Assembly: GCA_016271365.2 (NCBI GenBank)
Contig: CM057453.1
Coordinates: 1,088,467,001 to 1,088,531,000, forward strand
Direction of reading: 5' to 3'
DNA length: 64,000 nucleotides
From: Neoceratodus forsteri
Lineage: Eukaryota; Chordata; Ceratodontiformes; Ceratodontidae
Part shown: piece by piece, positions 1-12,195 of the stretch
Numbering within the stretch: the first letter of the stretch is position 1
How the letters are laid out: each line of letters starts with the position of its first letter
Notes under the pieces: generated by a model
Databases searched by the model: none
The model's input: only the letters and a program-made list of their open reading frames with translations
Told to the model about the DNA's origin: nothing
Made by a program: the position numbers and the translations under genes

Positions 1-980
1 GATATGAGCTGAAGCTTGTGTTAGAAGTAAAATAAAGAAAATATTACTTCACACAGAGAGTGGTAGAACTGCAGTTAAATTTCACAATGAGGATATTAAC
101 TAAAATTTAATTTGGTGCTTTAAACACAGACTGGATGACCTCCTGAAAAGGAATTACACTGGTGGAAACTGCAAGGACAACAGTGGAGTAACAGAGACCT
201 AGTTCAACTTAAAAGCCAACAATATGTTCCCATGTACACTGTTCTTTTTGGGCACTTTTAACAAACAGCACATTTTCATGTCTTATAAGAAACTGCTGAA
301 GATAATTTATCACATAATACTACACAGTTCTGTATTTCCTGTACACATAACTGTTCTTATATACGTTTAAATTATATATTGGTTTTCTATTACTCTCTGG
401 GCAATGCTACTTTGTGTCTGCAAAGAGTCGAGTATAGCAGAAGAGGCAGATGATTCTGGTATAACAGGTTCTTCAGTTATTCTGGTATAGCAGGTTCTTC
501 AGTTCTGGAGAAAAAAAACTTGATAACCCTGTAATACAGCAGTCCAGTTAGCAATGTAACCTTCAAATAAACTCTACCAACTCCAAGAGTCAGAATCCCT
601 GTCAGCATGAATGTCCAGCACACAACCCAATTAAATAAAAAGTAACTGGTCAATGTGATGTTTAAAACTCGTTTCTCCTATTTCAACCGTGTAACTTATT
701 AGAATATACTGCCTTATGTGAAGCTATATAATATAGTGTAGAACTGATTATAATTGTGCTCAGTTTATTTTCGCTATATTCGATCTTTGAGGAAATCAGC
801 TAATTTAAATGGACCGCTATTATAATCGGACTAATACTAACTAACTGCCCAGTACCACTGATAAGCTAATTCAATCAGAAGTGAATATGCCTGTGCAGTA
901 GCATCAGTGAAATCTGGCGACTGCTAATTCATTCAGTTCTACAGTAATCCTTTGTAAACCATCCTCCACATTTATATTGC
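1..980. other. A/T-rich DNA without a recognised feature
   Basis: No open frame of note and no family I recognise. A short near-duplicate (attctggtataacaggttc and attctggtatagcaggttc) lies at about 453-501. Nothing else is supportable here. Confidence 0.5.
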
Positions 981-982
981 CA

Positions 983-2430
983 GTGTAAGGATCAGGGAGG
1001 TGTGGGAGACCCTTCTCCAACAGCCCCCCCACCCCGCACGGACTCCGTATTTTTTTCTGTAAAATCAGCTTGGACCTGGGGTAGAGGCGCCGGCTCATTT
1101 GCTGCGCTGGGTGGACCTCCCCTGGCACCTTGAACTTAGACTGGGACTAGTAAAACCAAAAGAAGGATACACTCACAGGATCGGTGCTGCAGTGGGCAAG
1201 CTTTGTTCTCTGGGGATGCATAGCTATCGGGGGAAATTCATGAGATGGAGCTCAATGGGACCAAGGAATTGGTGCCAAGTTCAAACCTCTCACTTGCACC
1301 TGACTGTTTCCTCTGACCACCGTGATGCCCAGACAGCCTGACAAAAGGATGCACTCCAAGCCCCATGGCTCACTCTTGCAAGCATAAGGATCAGGGAGGA
1401 GTGGGAGACCCTTCTCCAACAGGCCCCCCCCCCCAACGGACTCCGTATTTTTTCTGTAAAATTTTCTTGGACCCGGGGTAGAGGCACCGGCTTGTTTGCT
1501 TCGCCGGGCGGACCTCCCCCGGCACCTTGAACTTAGACTGGGACTAGTAAAACAAAAAGAAGGATACACTCACAGGGTTGGTGCTGCAGCGGGCAAGCTT
1601 TGTTCTCTGTGGATGCACAGCAATCGGGGGAAATTCACGAGACGGAGCACAAAGGGACCTAGGAATTGGTGCCAAATTCAAACTTTGCACTTGCGCCTGA
1701 TTGGTTCGTCCGACCACCGTGATGCCCAGACAGCCTGACAAAAGGCTGCACTCCAAGTTCTGTGGCTCACTCTTAAAAGCATAAGGATCAGGGAGGCATG
1801 GGAGACCCTTCTCCAACAGGGCCCCACCCCCACAACAGACTCCGTATTTTTTATGTAAAATCGTCTTGGATCCAGGGTAGAGGCACCGGCTAGTTTGCTT
1901 TGCTGGGCAGAACTCCCCCAGCACCTTGAACTTGGACTGGGACTAGTAAAACCAAAAGAAGGATGCACTCACAGGATTGGTGCTGCAGTGGACAAGCTTT
2001 GTTCTCTGGGGGTGCACAGCTATTGGGTGAAATTCATGAGACAGAGCACAAGGAACCAAGGAATTGGCGTAAAGTTCAAACCTTGCATTTGCGCCTGATT
2101 GGTTCCTCTGACCACCGTGACACCCAGACAGCCTGACAAAAGGCTGCACTCCAAGCCCCACAGCTCACTCTTGGCAGTATAAGGATCAGGGTGGTGTGGG
2201 AGACCCTTCTCCAACAAGGCTGTCCCCCAGAACGGACTCTGTATTTTTTCTGTAAAATCAGCTTGGACCCGGGGTAGAGGCGCCGTCTCATTTGCTTCAC
2301 CGGGCGGACCTCCCCCGGCACCTTGAAGTTAGACTGGGACTAGCAAAACAAAAAGAAGGATACACTTATGGGATCAGTGCTGCAGTGGGCACGTTTTGTT
2401 CTCTGGGGATGCACAGCTATCGGGGGAAAT
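983..2430. repeat. Tandem satellite, ~397 bp monomer, about 3.6 copies
   Basis: The phrase taaggatcaggg recurs at about 987, 1385, 1783 and 2180, and ccttgaactta/g-gactgggac recurs at about 1126, 1525, 1925 and 2322. The spacing is therefore 397-398 bp throughout. Each monomer includes a C-run, a T-run and a conserved acctcccc(c/t)ggcacc segment. Because 397 is not a multiple of three, open frames shift from copy to copy, so I read it as non-coding. The last copy breaks off near 2430. Confidence 0.93.
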
Positions 2431-2690
2431 TTCCCACCCACGCACCCAATTCCCTCCTCCCCTTAAATGCTCGTTAGGTCCTCCCACTAGCCTGGGGGGT
2501 GGCTGTCATATTCTCCATCCTGTTTGGCTCAGTGCCAGGCTACTGTTTTACTGAATGTATCCTATTTTATGTGCTTGTGATGCTTCACCCTGTCATTACT
2601 AGAGCTAGCAATAACTTACTACTAGAGCTTGCAATAACTTATTACTGTCTCGGTTTATGTGGAATTTCTGGAGCCTGGAACAGCACCCTG
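2431..2690. other. Short unclassified segment between two repeat territories
   Basis: No gene seen. A small tandem duplication (ctagagctagcaataactta and ctagagcttgcaataactta) lies at about 2599-2642. Confidence 0.4.
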
Positions 2691-3717
2691 TTTTTATGTT
2701 GCTGCGCTTGCGCAGCCAACATCTTGCGGTAGTGCAGATTTGGAGGCGCGGTCACTGTTGGGTGAATGCAGGGCGTGCATCAGTAGGTGTGTTCCTCATT
2801 TCCCAATCAGCCTGCATGCTGGCGCCACACCATGCATACATAATGTAGCAAGCACATCTAAGGAATGGTCCGCTGCAATCTGAGCAAAGCTTGTCAGATG
2901 CAGCAGACCTCTAACGTACTCAGCCACATTTTATGCATGGCCACCCAACTACCCGACTTGAGGCGTCCAATCCCCCTGCCAGCTTCCCTTGGCCCCAATG
3001 TATGTGCCGACAGAGAGCCCACTCCCCGTCGGCATAAAGCACTCCCATTTGTTATATGCCAGGGGTGCCCAACCCCTAGCTCTTGCCCCCACTTTCCATG
3101 TGTGCACGACGGGGGTCCAATCACCGTCAGCATAAATTAACCCCCCCTTTTGTGGTGTGCTGACGAGGGTGCCCAATTCCCCATCGGCTGCAGCACCACC
3201 TCCAAACAGTTAAATGGCATGCTGGGAGCCCACCCCAGCGTGCCAAATCCCCTGAGAAAAAAAAACTGTCCCGTAATGTTTTGTTTTTTTAACCCTGCAA
3301 CACAGAAACAGTCCCTTGTAGTCTCCCTCCCACAACCCACACCCACCCTCTGTGCACCCTGCCTCCCCACACCCCCTCACCCCATTCTTACCTGCTGAGT
3401 CCGGCACGACGATCTTCAGTGGACCAGGAACATGTCTGCACTCTTCAAAGCCGACCGCGAACTGAGGAAATGCCAGTAAGCTGTATAATGGAATAAATAG
3501 GGTTTTTTCAACTTTGTTGCATATCTTAGGCATTTTTTGGAATTTTGGCACCAAATTTTCAAAATGGGGTTTTTGGGACCCCTCCTCATCAATTCTTGCA
3601 CTGTCATGGCATTATTTGGTCCCAAAAGGTGATTTCACAGTCACTGCACAGAATCACCTTTCAGGAGCAAGGAACAAAATGACATTGCCAGTATTCGTGA
3701 GGGGGGCTCCCAAAAAG
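2690..3717. repeat. Satellite header block, copy A (~1.03 kb)
   Basis: This block matches 9424-10483 in the same order: a tgttg...gcgc start, a GC-rich stretch with degenerate repeats of gtgcccaatccc and cgtcggc-like words, a T-run followed by aaccctg, then a well conserved part containing aacatgtctgcactcttcaa (copy B reads aacacg) and atgccagtaagctgtataat. It leads straight into 297 bp monomers in both places. The conserved 3' part has an open minus frame (3210-3554), but nothing about it resembles a known protein and the frame is not kept in copy B. Confidence 0.85.
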
Positions 3718-5250
3718 CCTATGTTGCAAATTTGGTGGGAAAAATCAAATAAAATGACTGTTTTACGAGTGTGCGTTGAGCAGTTGCTATGCATGCTCAT
3801 AACTTAGAGAATTTGCAATATTTTCATGCCACATGTTCAGCATTGGCATTTTTCCACACCTTCTTGTGAACCGTATAGCTGTCATTTTTCACATCCTGCC
3901 CGAAATATGTTTTCGCACTTCTGGCGCAGAATAACGCGGTCGATCTGGGAAATCAGTGTTCAGGGCAAATTATGAAAATGACAGTTGCACTGTTCATGAA
4001 CAGAAGTCCTAAAATGCCTATGCTGAAAATTTGGTGACGATACTCCATAACATGACTGTGTTACGAGCGTGCGTTGCGCAGTTTGCATGTGCGATCGTAA
4101 GTTCACGAATTTATACTTTCACTCCAGATTTTCAACATTGCCATTGTTCTGCACCTCCTTATGAGCAGTACAGCTGTCATTTTTCACATCCTGACCAAAA
4201 TGTGTTTTTGCAGTTCCAGCGCAGAATAGCATGGTCGCTGTGGACAGTCAGTGTTTAAAACACATTATGAAAATGACAGTGACACTGTTCATTAGCAGAT
4301 GTCCTAAAATGCCTATGTTGAAAATTTGGGGCTGAAAGTCCATAAAATTAGTGTTTTACGAGCGTGTGTTGCGTAGTTTGCACAACACGCTTGTGACTGC
4401 GTGCATTTGTAATATTTTCACTCCAGATGTTCAAAATTGGCATTTTCCCACACCTCCTTATGAACAGTACAGCTGTCATTTTACATATCCTGGCTGAAAT
4501 GTGTTTTCGCACGTCCGGCGCCGAATTGCACGGTCGCTGTGCAAAACCAGTTTTTGGGACAGTTTGAGGAAATGATGATGACACTGCTCATGAGCAGAGG
4601 TCCTAAAATGCCTATGTTGAAAATTTGGTGCTGAAAGTCCATAAAATGACTGTGCTGCAAGCGTGTGTTGTGCAGTTCCCATGCAGCCTTGTAACTTCAT
4701 ACATTTGCAATATTTCCATGCCAGATTTTCACCACTGGCATTTGTGCACACCTCCTTATCAACAGTACAGCTGCCATTTTTCACAGCCTGCCCAAAATAT
4801 GTTTCCACAAATGTGACGCACAATGGCGTGCTCACTGTGGGAAATCACCTTTTGAGACACATTAACAAAATCACAGCACCACTGTTCATGACGGGAGGTC
4901 CCAAAATACCTATGTTGAAAATGTGTCTAAAAAACGCCCACAAATAATTGGCTTGCGGACGTCTGTTGTGCAGTCTGTATGCATGTCCATTGCTTCACCA
5001 ATATTTCATATTGCCACTCCAGATTTTCAAGGTTGCCATTTTTTACACCTCCTCATGAACAATACAGTTGTCATTCTGTACATCCTGCCCAAAACTCTGT
5101 TTTCATCCCTCTGTCGCTAAATGGCACAGCCACTGTGCAAAACCACATTTCAGCTAACAAAGTGATTGTGCTGCTTTTCATGAGGTGGCCTGACAAGCAG
5201 CCCATGTTGAAAATGTGGAATGAAACTACCACTACACGCCTACAGTATTA
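3718..5250. repeat. Tandem satellite, ~297 bp monomer, array A (about 5 copies)
   Basis: The phrase cctatgttgaaaatttgg and its variants recur at about 3718, 4017, 4312, 4611, 4909 and 5200, a period of 295-299 bp. Each monomer also carries cacctccttatgaacagta and cagctgtcatttttcacat. Divergence between copies is visible but alignment is easy by eye. The array ends without the 143 bp repeats that follow arrays B and C. Small open frames inside are by-products of the repeat. Confidence 0.93.
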
Positions 5251-5261
5251 GGGTTTCCAAC

Positions 5262-5615
5262 TGTAGCACCCTACCTGGTACGGACTGACAGGCATCAGGG
5301 CTGTGGCTTGGGATCATCGGATGTAATGCTCACGCCATTCCATCCCCCATGCCCACCCTGCAGCCACTGACAGGCATCGTGGTGTGTCTTGCACTGTTCA
5401 GCCACAAACTTCACCCCACACTCCTATACTGCACCCACGTCAGTGTATTTCCTTATAGAATGGGGTAAGTATAATGCCCAAAGACCCCAAAGCACACCAC
5501 GACACTTGTCAGTGTCTACAGGGTAGGGTGAGGTACAATGGCATGAGCATTATAGCTGATGACCCAAAGGCACACTCCAATGCCTGTCACTCTCTACAGG
5601 GTGGGGGTGGGGTTG
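5262..5615. repeat. Imperfect inverted repeat, arms ~130-150 bp
   Basis: Reverse-complementing 5262-5390 gives a series (aatggcgtgagcattaca, gatgatcccaagccacag, gatgcctgtcagt) that matches the direct sequence at 5485-5612 (aatggcatgagcattata, gatgacccaaaggcacac, aatgcctgtcact). Each arm holds the motif roughly twice. The spacer is about 90 bp. No coding content seen. Confidence 0.65.
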
Positions 5616-6090
5616 GCATCACTTCAATACTTCACTGCCATTCCTCTTATGCATCTCTAACTCTGCCACTGCCAATGCCAGCGTGACAACATTCGGCATT
5701 GACAAATGCTTGTTTAAGATCTGTGCTAGTTAATTCTGCATGTGTAGTAACTCTCGAGCCTGAGGCAGCAGTCTATTGTTCTTTATTAAGTTGGAGCTAG
5801 GTAACCTACCAGTGCTTCCTGCCCTAGTGTAACGTTACCTGTTACCCACCAATCACCTCCTTGAACCACCTGGCCCTGTATCATAGCCCTGGGGGGACTA
5901 ATCTAGGGTGCATTACCAAATCACCCCTACGTCTGTGGCCAGTGCACTGCCACAGACCTAATCCATTGTTCAGGCCTCCCCCTTGTGGCCACCCAGGATG
6001 CCGCCACTGATTTGTTGCTCTGGGGCCTCAGCTCAAAACCATGAACCACAGGTTGCCAGGCCCTCTCTGAAGTCCCCTCCTGCCTGGCTA
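5616..6090. other. Probable LINE 5' leader or unclassified DNA
   Basis: No gene recognised. It precedes the endonuclease region of the L2-type LINE and may be its leader, but the 5' boundary of that element is not visible. It contains at 5689-5715 a 27 nt stretch that recurs exactly at 20136-20162. Confidence 0.35.
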
Positions 6091-6102
6091 TCTGCCAAAG
6101 GC

Positions 6103-6960
6103 ATGAAGGTGGCACACCTGAACATTAGAAGCTTACTTCCTAACCTAGCAGAGCTTACAGCTTGGGTGGCTCATTATAACCCTGATATTATGGGGGTCTC
6201 AGAAACCTGGCTGAAGCCCCACATCCCAGACTCTGCATGTGCCCTCCCAAGCTACAACCTTATTAGGCAAGACAGAGAAGGGAACAAGAGAGGGGGCAGG
6301 GTGCTCCTATACTACAAGACACATTTAAATGTATCTGTCATAGGGCACACCCCACACCCACTCCATTCCATCGAGTCCTTGCATACTGTCCTCCTGCTTG
6401 GCAAAACTAAAAAGGTACACTTGGTCTGTGCTTACAGTCCTCCTAAGGGTGGTGTACTGGGGCTCTCCTCCCTCCTCGACAGTCTCAGTCCCATGGTTGG
6501 CTCAAACAAACTGTTGGTCCTAGGTGACTTCAACCTCAACTGGGTGGGCCGCAACGTCCAGCAATATGAGCCCCTGCTGACTGGTCTCACCCTCAGCCAA
6601 CTCATTAATGAACCCACAAGGCTCTCCTCATGGGGAGACAAGGGATCCCTCATTGATTGGGTGCTGAGCAATTGACCGGATAGAATTGTCTCCTGTGGTA
6701 CTCTCCCTGATGTCATCTTGGATCACTATCCCATCTACTGTATTTGGGGCATCTCTTATCCCAAAATTCCCTGCAAAGTGATCCAGATGAGGGACTTCTC
6801 CAAACTTAATGTAGGAGACTACCTTGTAAACCTGCGACAAACAGACTGGTCTCAGGTCACTGCTGCAAAAGACCCCTTGGTGGCCATTGACAACTTTCTT
6901 GCTGTCTTTACCCCCCGCAAAGCAAGCATGCGCCCCACACTAAAAGGTGGGTGAGGGGCA
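6103..6960 (+). pseudogene. LINE apurinic-type endonuclease domain (broken)
   Basis: The frame opens with MKVAHLNIRSL and continues with SETWL, a Y/R/GG core (RQDREGNKRGG), LLGDFNLNW-type wording (VLGDFNLNW) and LIDWVLSN, the ordered blocks of the exonuclease-endonuclease-phosphatase fold that nicks target DNA for target-primed reverse transcription. A TGA at 6673-6675 interrupts the frame; the same frame resumes with a DHYPI block, where the family normally has SDH. The ATG at 6103 is a convenient start but not proven; upstream codons are also open from 5983. Confidence 0.85.
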
Positions 6961-7059
6961 CAGTCTCAAAGTGGCTTCACTGCAGCCTTTTCTCCCTCAT
7001 GAAGCATAGGGACAAGTGCTGGGCTCTCTACAAGGCCTCTCTCTCCAGCACTGACCTCT

Positions 7060-8990
7060 TTTAGTACAGACGGGTGAGGAACTCCTGCAATAGAGCCATC
7101 CGCTCTGCCAAGAGTGAATTTTGTCAAACTGCCCTACTCTTCTCAGCCAGAAACTTGAGGAGCTTCTGGCAGAACATCAAAAACATGGTTGGAGGGTCTG
7201 CCAGAGTTCAGGTCACGGACATGCACATTGGCAGGGTTAACTGCAACAATCCCCTCACAATTGCCAATGCCTTCAACTCCCTGTTCACTGACCTGCCTGC
7301 TCCCCCCTACCAGCCCCATATCCCCAAAAACCAGGACTCTCCCCCCACTGGGGTAACCCCCTGACCTCCCTTCTACCTCAGGGTCATCTCAGTCATGGAG
7401 ACCCAGAAGTTCCTTGCTGGTCTCCCCCCCTCACACTGGTGCCGGGCACAATTGCCTTGAGCCCAAACTACTCAGTCTAGGGGCTTCCATCCTAGCCCAG
7501 CCAATCACCCACATTTTCAACAGATCGCTAATGTTGGGCACCATCCCAGACACTTGGAAAGTGGCCAAAGTTGTTCCTGTTCACAAACAGGGTGACCCCA
7601 AAGATCTCAGGAACTACCAACCTATAGTGATACTGTCAGCGGTCAGTAAGCTTCTTGAAAAGGTGGTTGCCTCACAGGTCTCCCAATATCTGCAGACCTA
7701 TGATTTACTCTCTCCTGCACAACATGGCTTCCAAAAACGGCAGAGTACCTCCACCGCCCTAGCTGTTGTCTCCTCTGAGATCAGGTTTGCCACAGATCAG
7801 GGCAAACTGACTGGAGCCATCTTGGTGGATCTCTCAAAAGCCTTCAACCGAGTTGACCACTCACTCCTGTGCTCCTCTCTCCTGTCCCTTAGCTTCTCCT
7901 CCCCCACCCTTGCCTGGATCAGTAAATACCTCATGGGCAGACAGCAGTACACCAAGTTCAAAAAGGCCCTGTAGAAGCCCTCTCTGGTTAACTGTGGGGT
8001 CCCTCAGGGCTCTGTCCTTGGGCCTCTCCTATTTTCCCTTTTTATAAATGAGCTGCCCTCGGCCCCGGCCCTGGCCCACGGGCATTCTACTCTGTACGCA
8101 GATGGCCTAGTCATCCTGATCAGCTCTGTGGACATCTCTGTCATCAACGCCAAGCTCAACTCCGACTTCGACCAAATCCAAACCTGGCTGGAGGACCACA
8201 AATTCACTATCAACCTGCAGAAAACTCAAACCATGCTCTTTTACTCCACAGCCAAGACAAAAGTGGTCCCTGCCCCTCTAAGGATCTCGTGTGCCGATGG
8301 GTACCCCCTACACGTTGTTGACTCTGTCAAGTACCTGGGGGTGACACTTGACCCACAACTGGATCTCACTCTGCATATTCGCAACACTTGTAAGGCTTCA
8401 AACTGTAAGCTGGGCCTTGCGTACAGAGTTAAAATTGCCTCACCCCAGCTGCTCATCTCACCCTAGCCAGAGGGGTCCTCTTACCCACACTCTGCTATGG
8501 ACTTGTCTCCTTTGCCCATGCAACAAAAGACAGTTTCTCCAAATGGAATACGGCGTACAATAGTGTATGTCACTTTGCACTCTCAGCTCCTCGACTCATC
8601 CACCACTGTGAGCTTTACTCCCAGCTTGAGTGGCTCCCACCAGAAAAGCACCGCACCTTCGTCCTAGGCAACTTCATCAACAATGTTGTCAGAACTGCCA
8701 CCCCTTCTGCCCTCGCTGTATCCCTCTTACCCACTACCCCTCCTACCATCTAAGGTCCAGTGACTCCCATGTCCTCCTGGTTCCTAAAACACGCACCCAA
8801 ATGGGAGACCGGGCCTTTGCTGCACATGCCCCCAGATTATGGAACTCCCTTCCAGCAAGCACTCGGTCCTCCACCTCCCATTCTGCTTTAAAGCCTTCCT
8901 CTGGGGCTTCCTCAAATCAGCCTCTACCTGCCTCTGAACTTAACAAACCCCTTCCAACATGCCACTCTGCTCTAACTGCATAAAGTGGTG
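7060..8990 (+). pseudogene. L2-type reverse transcriptase with C-terminal region (broken)
   Basis: Blocks appear in the usual order: IPDTWKVAKVVPVHKQGD, RNYQPIVILSAVSKLLEK, QHGFQKRQST, ILVDLSKAFNRVDHSLL, then after a TAG near 7972 GVPQGSVLGPLLFSLFIN, a catalytic box read as YADG instead of YADD (about 8095-8106), LNLQKT-like wording and VKYLGVTLDPQLD. The changed second aspartate, the stop and later frameshifts near 8460 and 8620 make it inactive. The far C-terminal part (to about 8980) contains GDRAFAAHAPRLWNSLP, typical of L2/CR1 tails. Confidence 0.88.
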
Positions 8991-9423
8991 GGTCTCTTCA
9001 CCTTATCTACTAGTGAAGCATGTTGCTACTAAAGAACTGATTGTGATGGGTCAGCCCTGGCTCTACTGTTAATTGATTGTCAGTATGCTACTGCTCTATC
9101 CTCCAGTTTGTCTTGGCCTCTCCTATTCCTCCCTTGTAACTGCTCAATGTATCTGCTACCCCCTTCCTTTAGGGCGTTGTTGCCCGAATATGCTGATTAC
9201 TGCCTGCCTCCTTTGTACCATGATATTATCTTCCTCCCACTAGCTATGTAAATCCCCTGATGTTACTGCATTGACCTTGCTCTGTCTGTTGCTCTCAATT
9301 ATACCTGCTCTTGTTATTGCCTGTTGTGCCTGAATGTATCATTGTAATCTCCCGGGTCACACCTGAAAATAGGCACTTGGTTGTCTAGTGTGCTTACCTG
9401 GTAAACAAAACAAATAAATAAAT

Positions 9424-10483
9424 ATATTTTTATGTTGATTGCGCACATGAACAAGAAACATGTTGCGGCAGCTTTCTGCAGAAGCAGGTTGTGGAGGTGT
9501 GGCACTGTTGTGACCAATGCCCCCACTGCCTTTTGAGGCTTGGCCCACTTTCCCCAATGGGGTGGCACACTGCTACTGACACTAGTTCAGCCAGCATGCC
9601 GCCACCTTGAAACATTTTAGCCACTGCAATCAAGAGCCGCCTCGTCATTGCAGCATCAGCCATTCCGCTGCAATGAGAGAGTGATCCGCCATTGCAGGGC
9701 GATCCCTTGCATTCGCCCGACCCAGTTTGCCAATGGGGAGCCCAGTCCCCATCAGTTTCTGTTGTCTGCCGAGGTGGTGCCCAATCCCCCTTGGCATCAT
9801 GCCCCCTCCCCCTGTTTCTTTGCCGACGTGGGTGCCCAATCCACATCAGCATGTTCCCCCCCATTTCTTGTGTGCTGAGGGGTGCCCAATCCCCTCGGTT
9901 CATGAGACCCCCAGGCAGTATGTGCCGATGGGGTACCTAATCCCCGCCGGCTCCAGTTCCCCCAAAATCAGGTGGCATGCTGGGAGCCCACCCCAGCATG
10001 CCAAAAGTACCTGCTAAAGGGAAAACTGTCCAACCATGTCTATTTTTTTTAACCCTGTGAAGAAGAAACGGTCCCTTGCTGTCCGGCGCCTCACCCCCAA
10101 ACCCAAGACCCACCCACTGCGCACTTACCTCCCCACAGCCCCCTCACTCCATACTTAGCTCTAGAGTCCGTGTGATGATCTTCGGTGGACCGGGAACACG
10201 TCTGCACTCTTCAAAGCCAACCGCGAACTGAAGAAATGCCAGTAAGCTGTATAATGGCATAAATAGGGTTTTTTCAATTTTGCTTCATATCTCAGGCATT
10301 TTGGGGAATTTTGGCACCAAATTTTCCACATGGGGTTATTGGGACCCCTCTTCATGAATTCAGCCACTGTCATGGCGTTATTCCACCCCGAAAAGTGATT
10401 TCATGGTCACTGCACGGAATCACCTTTCAGGACCGATTAATGAAATGACAGTGCCAGTGTTCATGAGGTGGGCACTCAAAAAG
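9424..10483. repeat. Satellite header block, copy B (~1.06 kb)
   Basis: Second copy of the block at 2690-3717, aligned along its length (gttgcggcag region, GC-rich degenerate repeats, aaccctgtgaagaagaaacgg versus aaccctgcaacacagaaaca, conserved cactcttcaaagcc). It starts directly after the LINE tail and leads into array B. Confidence 0.85.
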
Positions 10484-11333
10484 CCTATGTTGCAAATTTG
10501 GTGGAAAAATAAAAATGACTGTTTTATTTAGCTGCATTTGCAGTTAGCACACACGCCGTAACTTCACGAATTTGCAATATTTTCACGCCAGATTTTCAAC
10601 ATTGGCATTTTTTCATACTTTCCTTATGAAAAGTACAGCTGTCATTTTTCCCATCCTGGCTGAAGTGTGTTTTCACACTTCCGACACAGAATAGCACGGT
10701 CACTGTTGGAAATCAGTGTTCGGGACAGATTAAGAAAATGACAGTGACAGTGACACTGTTCATGAGCAGAGGTCCTAAAATGCCTATGTTGAAAATTTGG
10801 TGACGATAGTCAATCAAGTGACTGTGTTACAAGTGTGTGTTGCGCAGTTTCCACACAACCTTGTAACTTTGCAGATTTGTAATATTGTCACACCAGATTT
10901 TCAGCACTGGCATTTTTTCACACCTCCTTATGAACAGTACAGCTGTAATTTTTTACATCCTGACCGAAATGTGTTTTCACACTTCCGGCGCAGAATTGCG
11001 CTGTCGCTGTGGGAAATCAGTGTTCGGGACAGATTAAGAAAATGACAGTGACACTGTTCATGAGCAGAGGTCCTAAAATCCCTATGTTGAAAATTCAGTG
11101 ATGAAAGTCCATAAAATGACTGTGTTACAAGCATGCATCGAACTGCTTCCATGCACCCCTGTAACTTCGCAAATTTGTAATATTTTCACGCCACATTTTC
11201 AACACTGCCATTTTTTTCACACCTCCTTATGAACAATACAGCTGTCATTTTTCACATCCTGGCAAAAATATGTTTTTGCACTTCTGGCACAGAATAGCAC
11301 GGTTGCTGTGGGAAATCAGTGTTTGGGACAGAT
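10484..11333. repeat. ~297 bp satellite, array B (about 3 copies)
   Basis: Monomer starts at about 10484, 10785 and 11081. The third monomer is cut after gggaaatcagtgtttgggac, exactly where the 143 bp repeat begins. The same cut point is used in array C. Confidence 0.92.
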
Positions 11334-11960
11334 TAAGATTGAGCGAGAGGGGGGAGTGACTGAGCTCAACTGAGCTCTGCCAGGACTGCTGCTGATTTCT
11401 TTGTGGGCAGAAAAAGGCCCCAACACAGGCTGGAGCCCGGTACAAAAGGGCAGCCTGCAGTGCCTGGAGAAACAGAACGAGAGAGCGAGTGAGGGAGGGG
11501 GAGTGAGTGAGCTCCACAGAGCTCTGTTGGGACTGCTGCAGATTTCTTTGTGAGCAGAAAAAGGTGCCAATGGAGGCAGAAGCCCAGTACAAAAGGGCAG
11601 CCTGCAGCGCCAGGAGAAACAGAATGAGTGAGTGAGAGAGGGGTAGTGAGCGACCTCAACGGAGCTCTGTCGGGACAGCTGCGAACTTCTTTGTGGGCAG
11701 AAAAAGGCACCAACACAGGCAGGAGCCCAGTATAAAAGGGCAGCCTGCAGCACGGGGACAAACAGAACGAGTGAGTGAGAGAGGGGCAGTGAGCGAGCTC
11801 AATGGAGCTGTGTGAGGACTGCTGTGGATTTCTTTGTGGGTAGGAAAAGGCACCAATGCCAGCAGGGGCCCAGTACAAAAGGGCAGCCTGCAGCGTCGGG
11901 AGAAATAGAATGAGCGAGTGAGAGAGGAGAAGTGAGCGAGCTCAGTGGAGCTCTGCCAGG
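11334..11960. repeat. ~143 bp tandem repeat, array 1 (about 4 copies)
   Basis: The phrase gcagaaaaaggc (with variants) recurs at about 11407, 11554, 11697 and 11840, a spacing of 143-147 bp. Each unit has a GA-rich gagtgagagag part, a gagctca-rich part, tttctttgtgggcag and cccagtacaaaagggcag. Long open minus frames across the array reflect codon-like periodic composition; the unit is not a multiple of three and no protein family is recognisable. Confidence 0.92.
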
Positions 11961-12195
11961 ACTTTAGAGTTGCCCACCCTCCCGCCCACCGGTCCTCTGT
12001 GGTCCTATATTACAGCAGGGTCTCTGGAGTGGAAACAAAGCAATGACTGGATACTTTTAGGATTGTTTTAATAATACAGAGTAAGTCGTTCTGTTTATTT
12101 CTCTAACTGAGCTAAGTACTGAGCTATACTGTTATAATTGCTGTAATAATACATATTTATTTGTTCTGTTTATTTCTCTAACTGAGCTGAGTAAT
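11961..12195. repeat. Higher-order repeat tail, copy 1
   Basis: Begins ggactttagagttgcccacc and ends ctgagctgagtaat. It matches 13790-13950 closely, including tcctatattacagcagggtc and ctctggagtgga. It contains a duplicated tttatttctctaactgagct segment. The next 297 bp monomer starts right after it. Confidence 0.88.

Larger units (their letters stand above)
5980..9426 (+). mobile_element. L2-type LINE, 5' end uncertain
   Basis: Endonuclease, then reverse transcriptase, then a 3' UTR ending in a tacctggtaaacaaaacaaa segment and an (aaat)n tail at about 9396-9426, the kind of short-repeat tail used by L2 elements. Immediately after the tail the satellite header copy B begins, so the LINE 3' boundary is sharp. 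The reading frame is broken at several places, so the copy is dead. Assignment to the L2 clade rests on the endonuclease and RT phrasing and the tail; CR1-group relatives are the alternative. Confidence 0.85.

Noticed and set aside
904..2477. Series of ~60-126 codon frames on both strands in the 397 bp array
   Set aside because: They recur once per monomer in shifting frames and are explained by the repeat.
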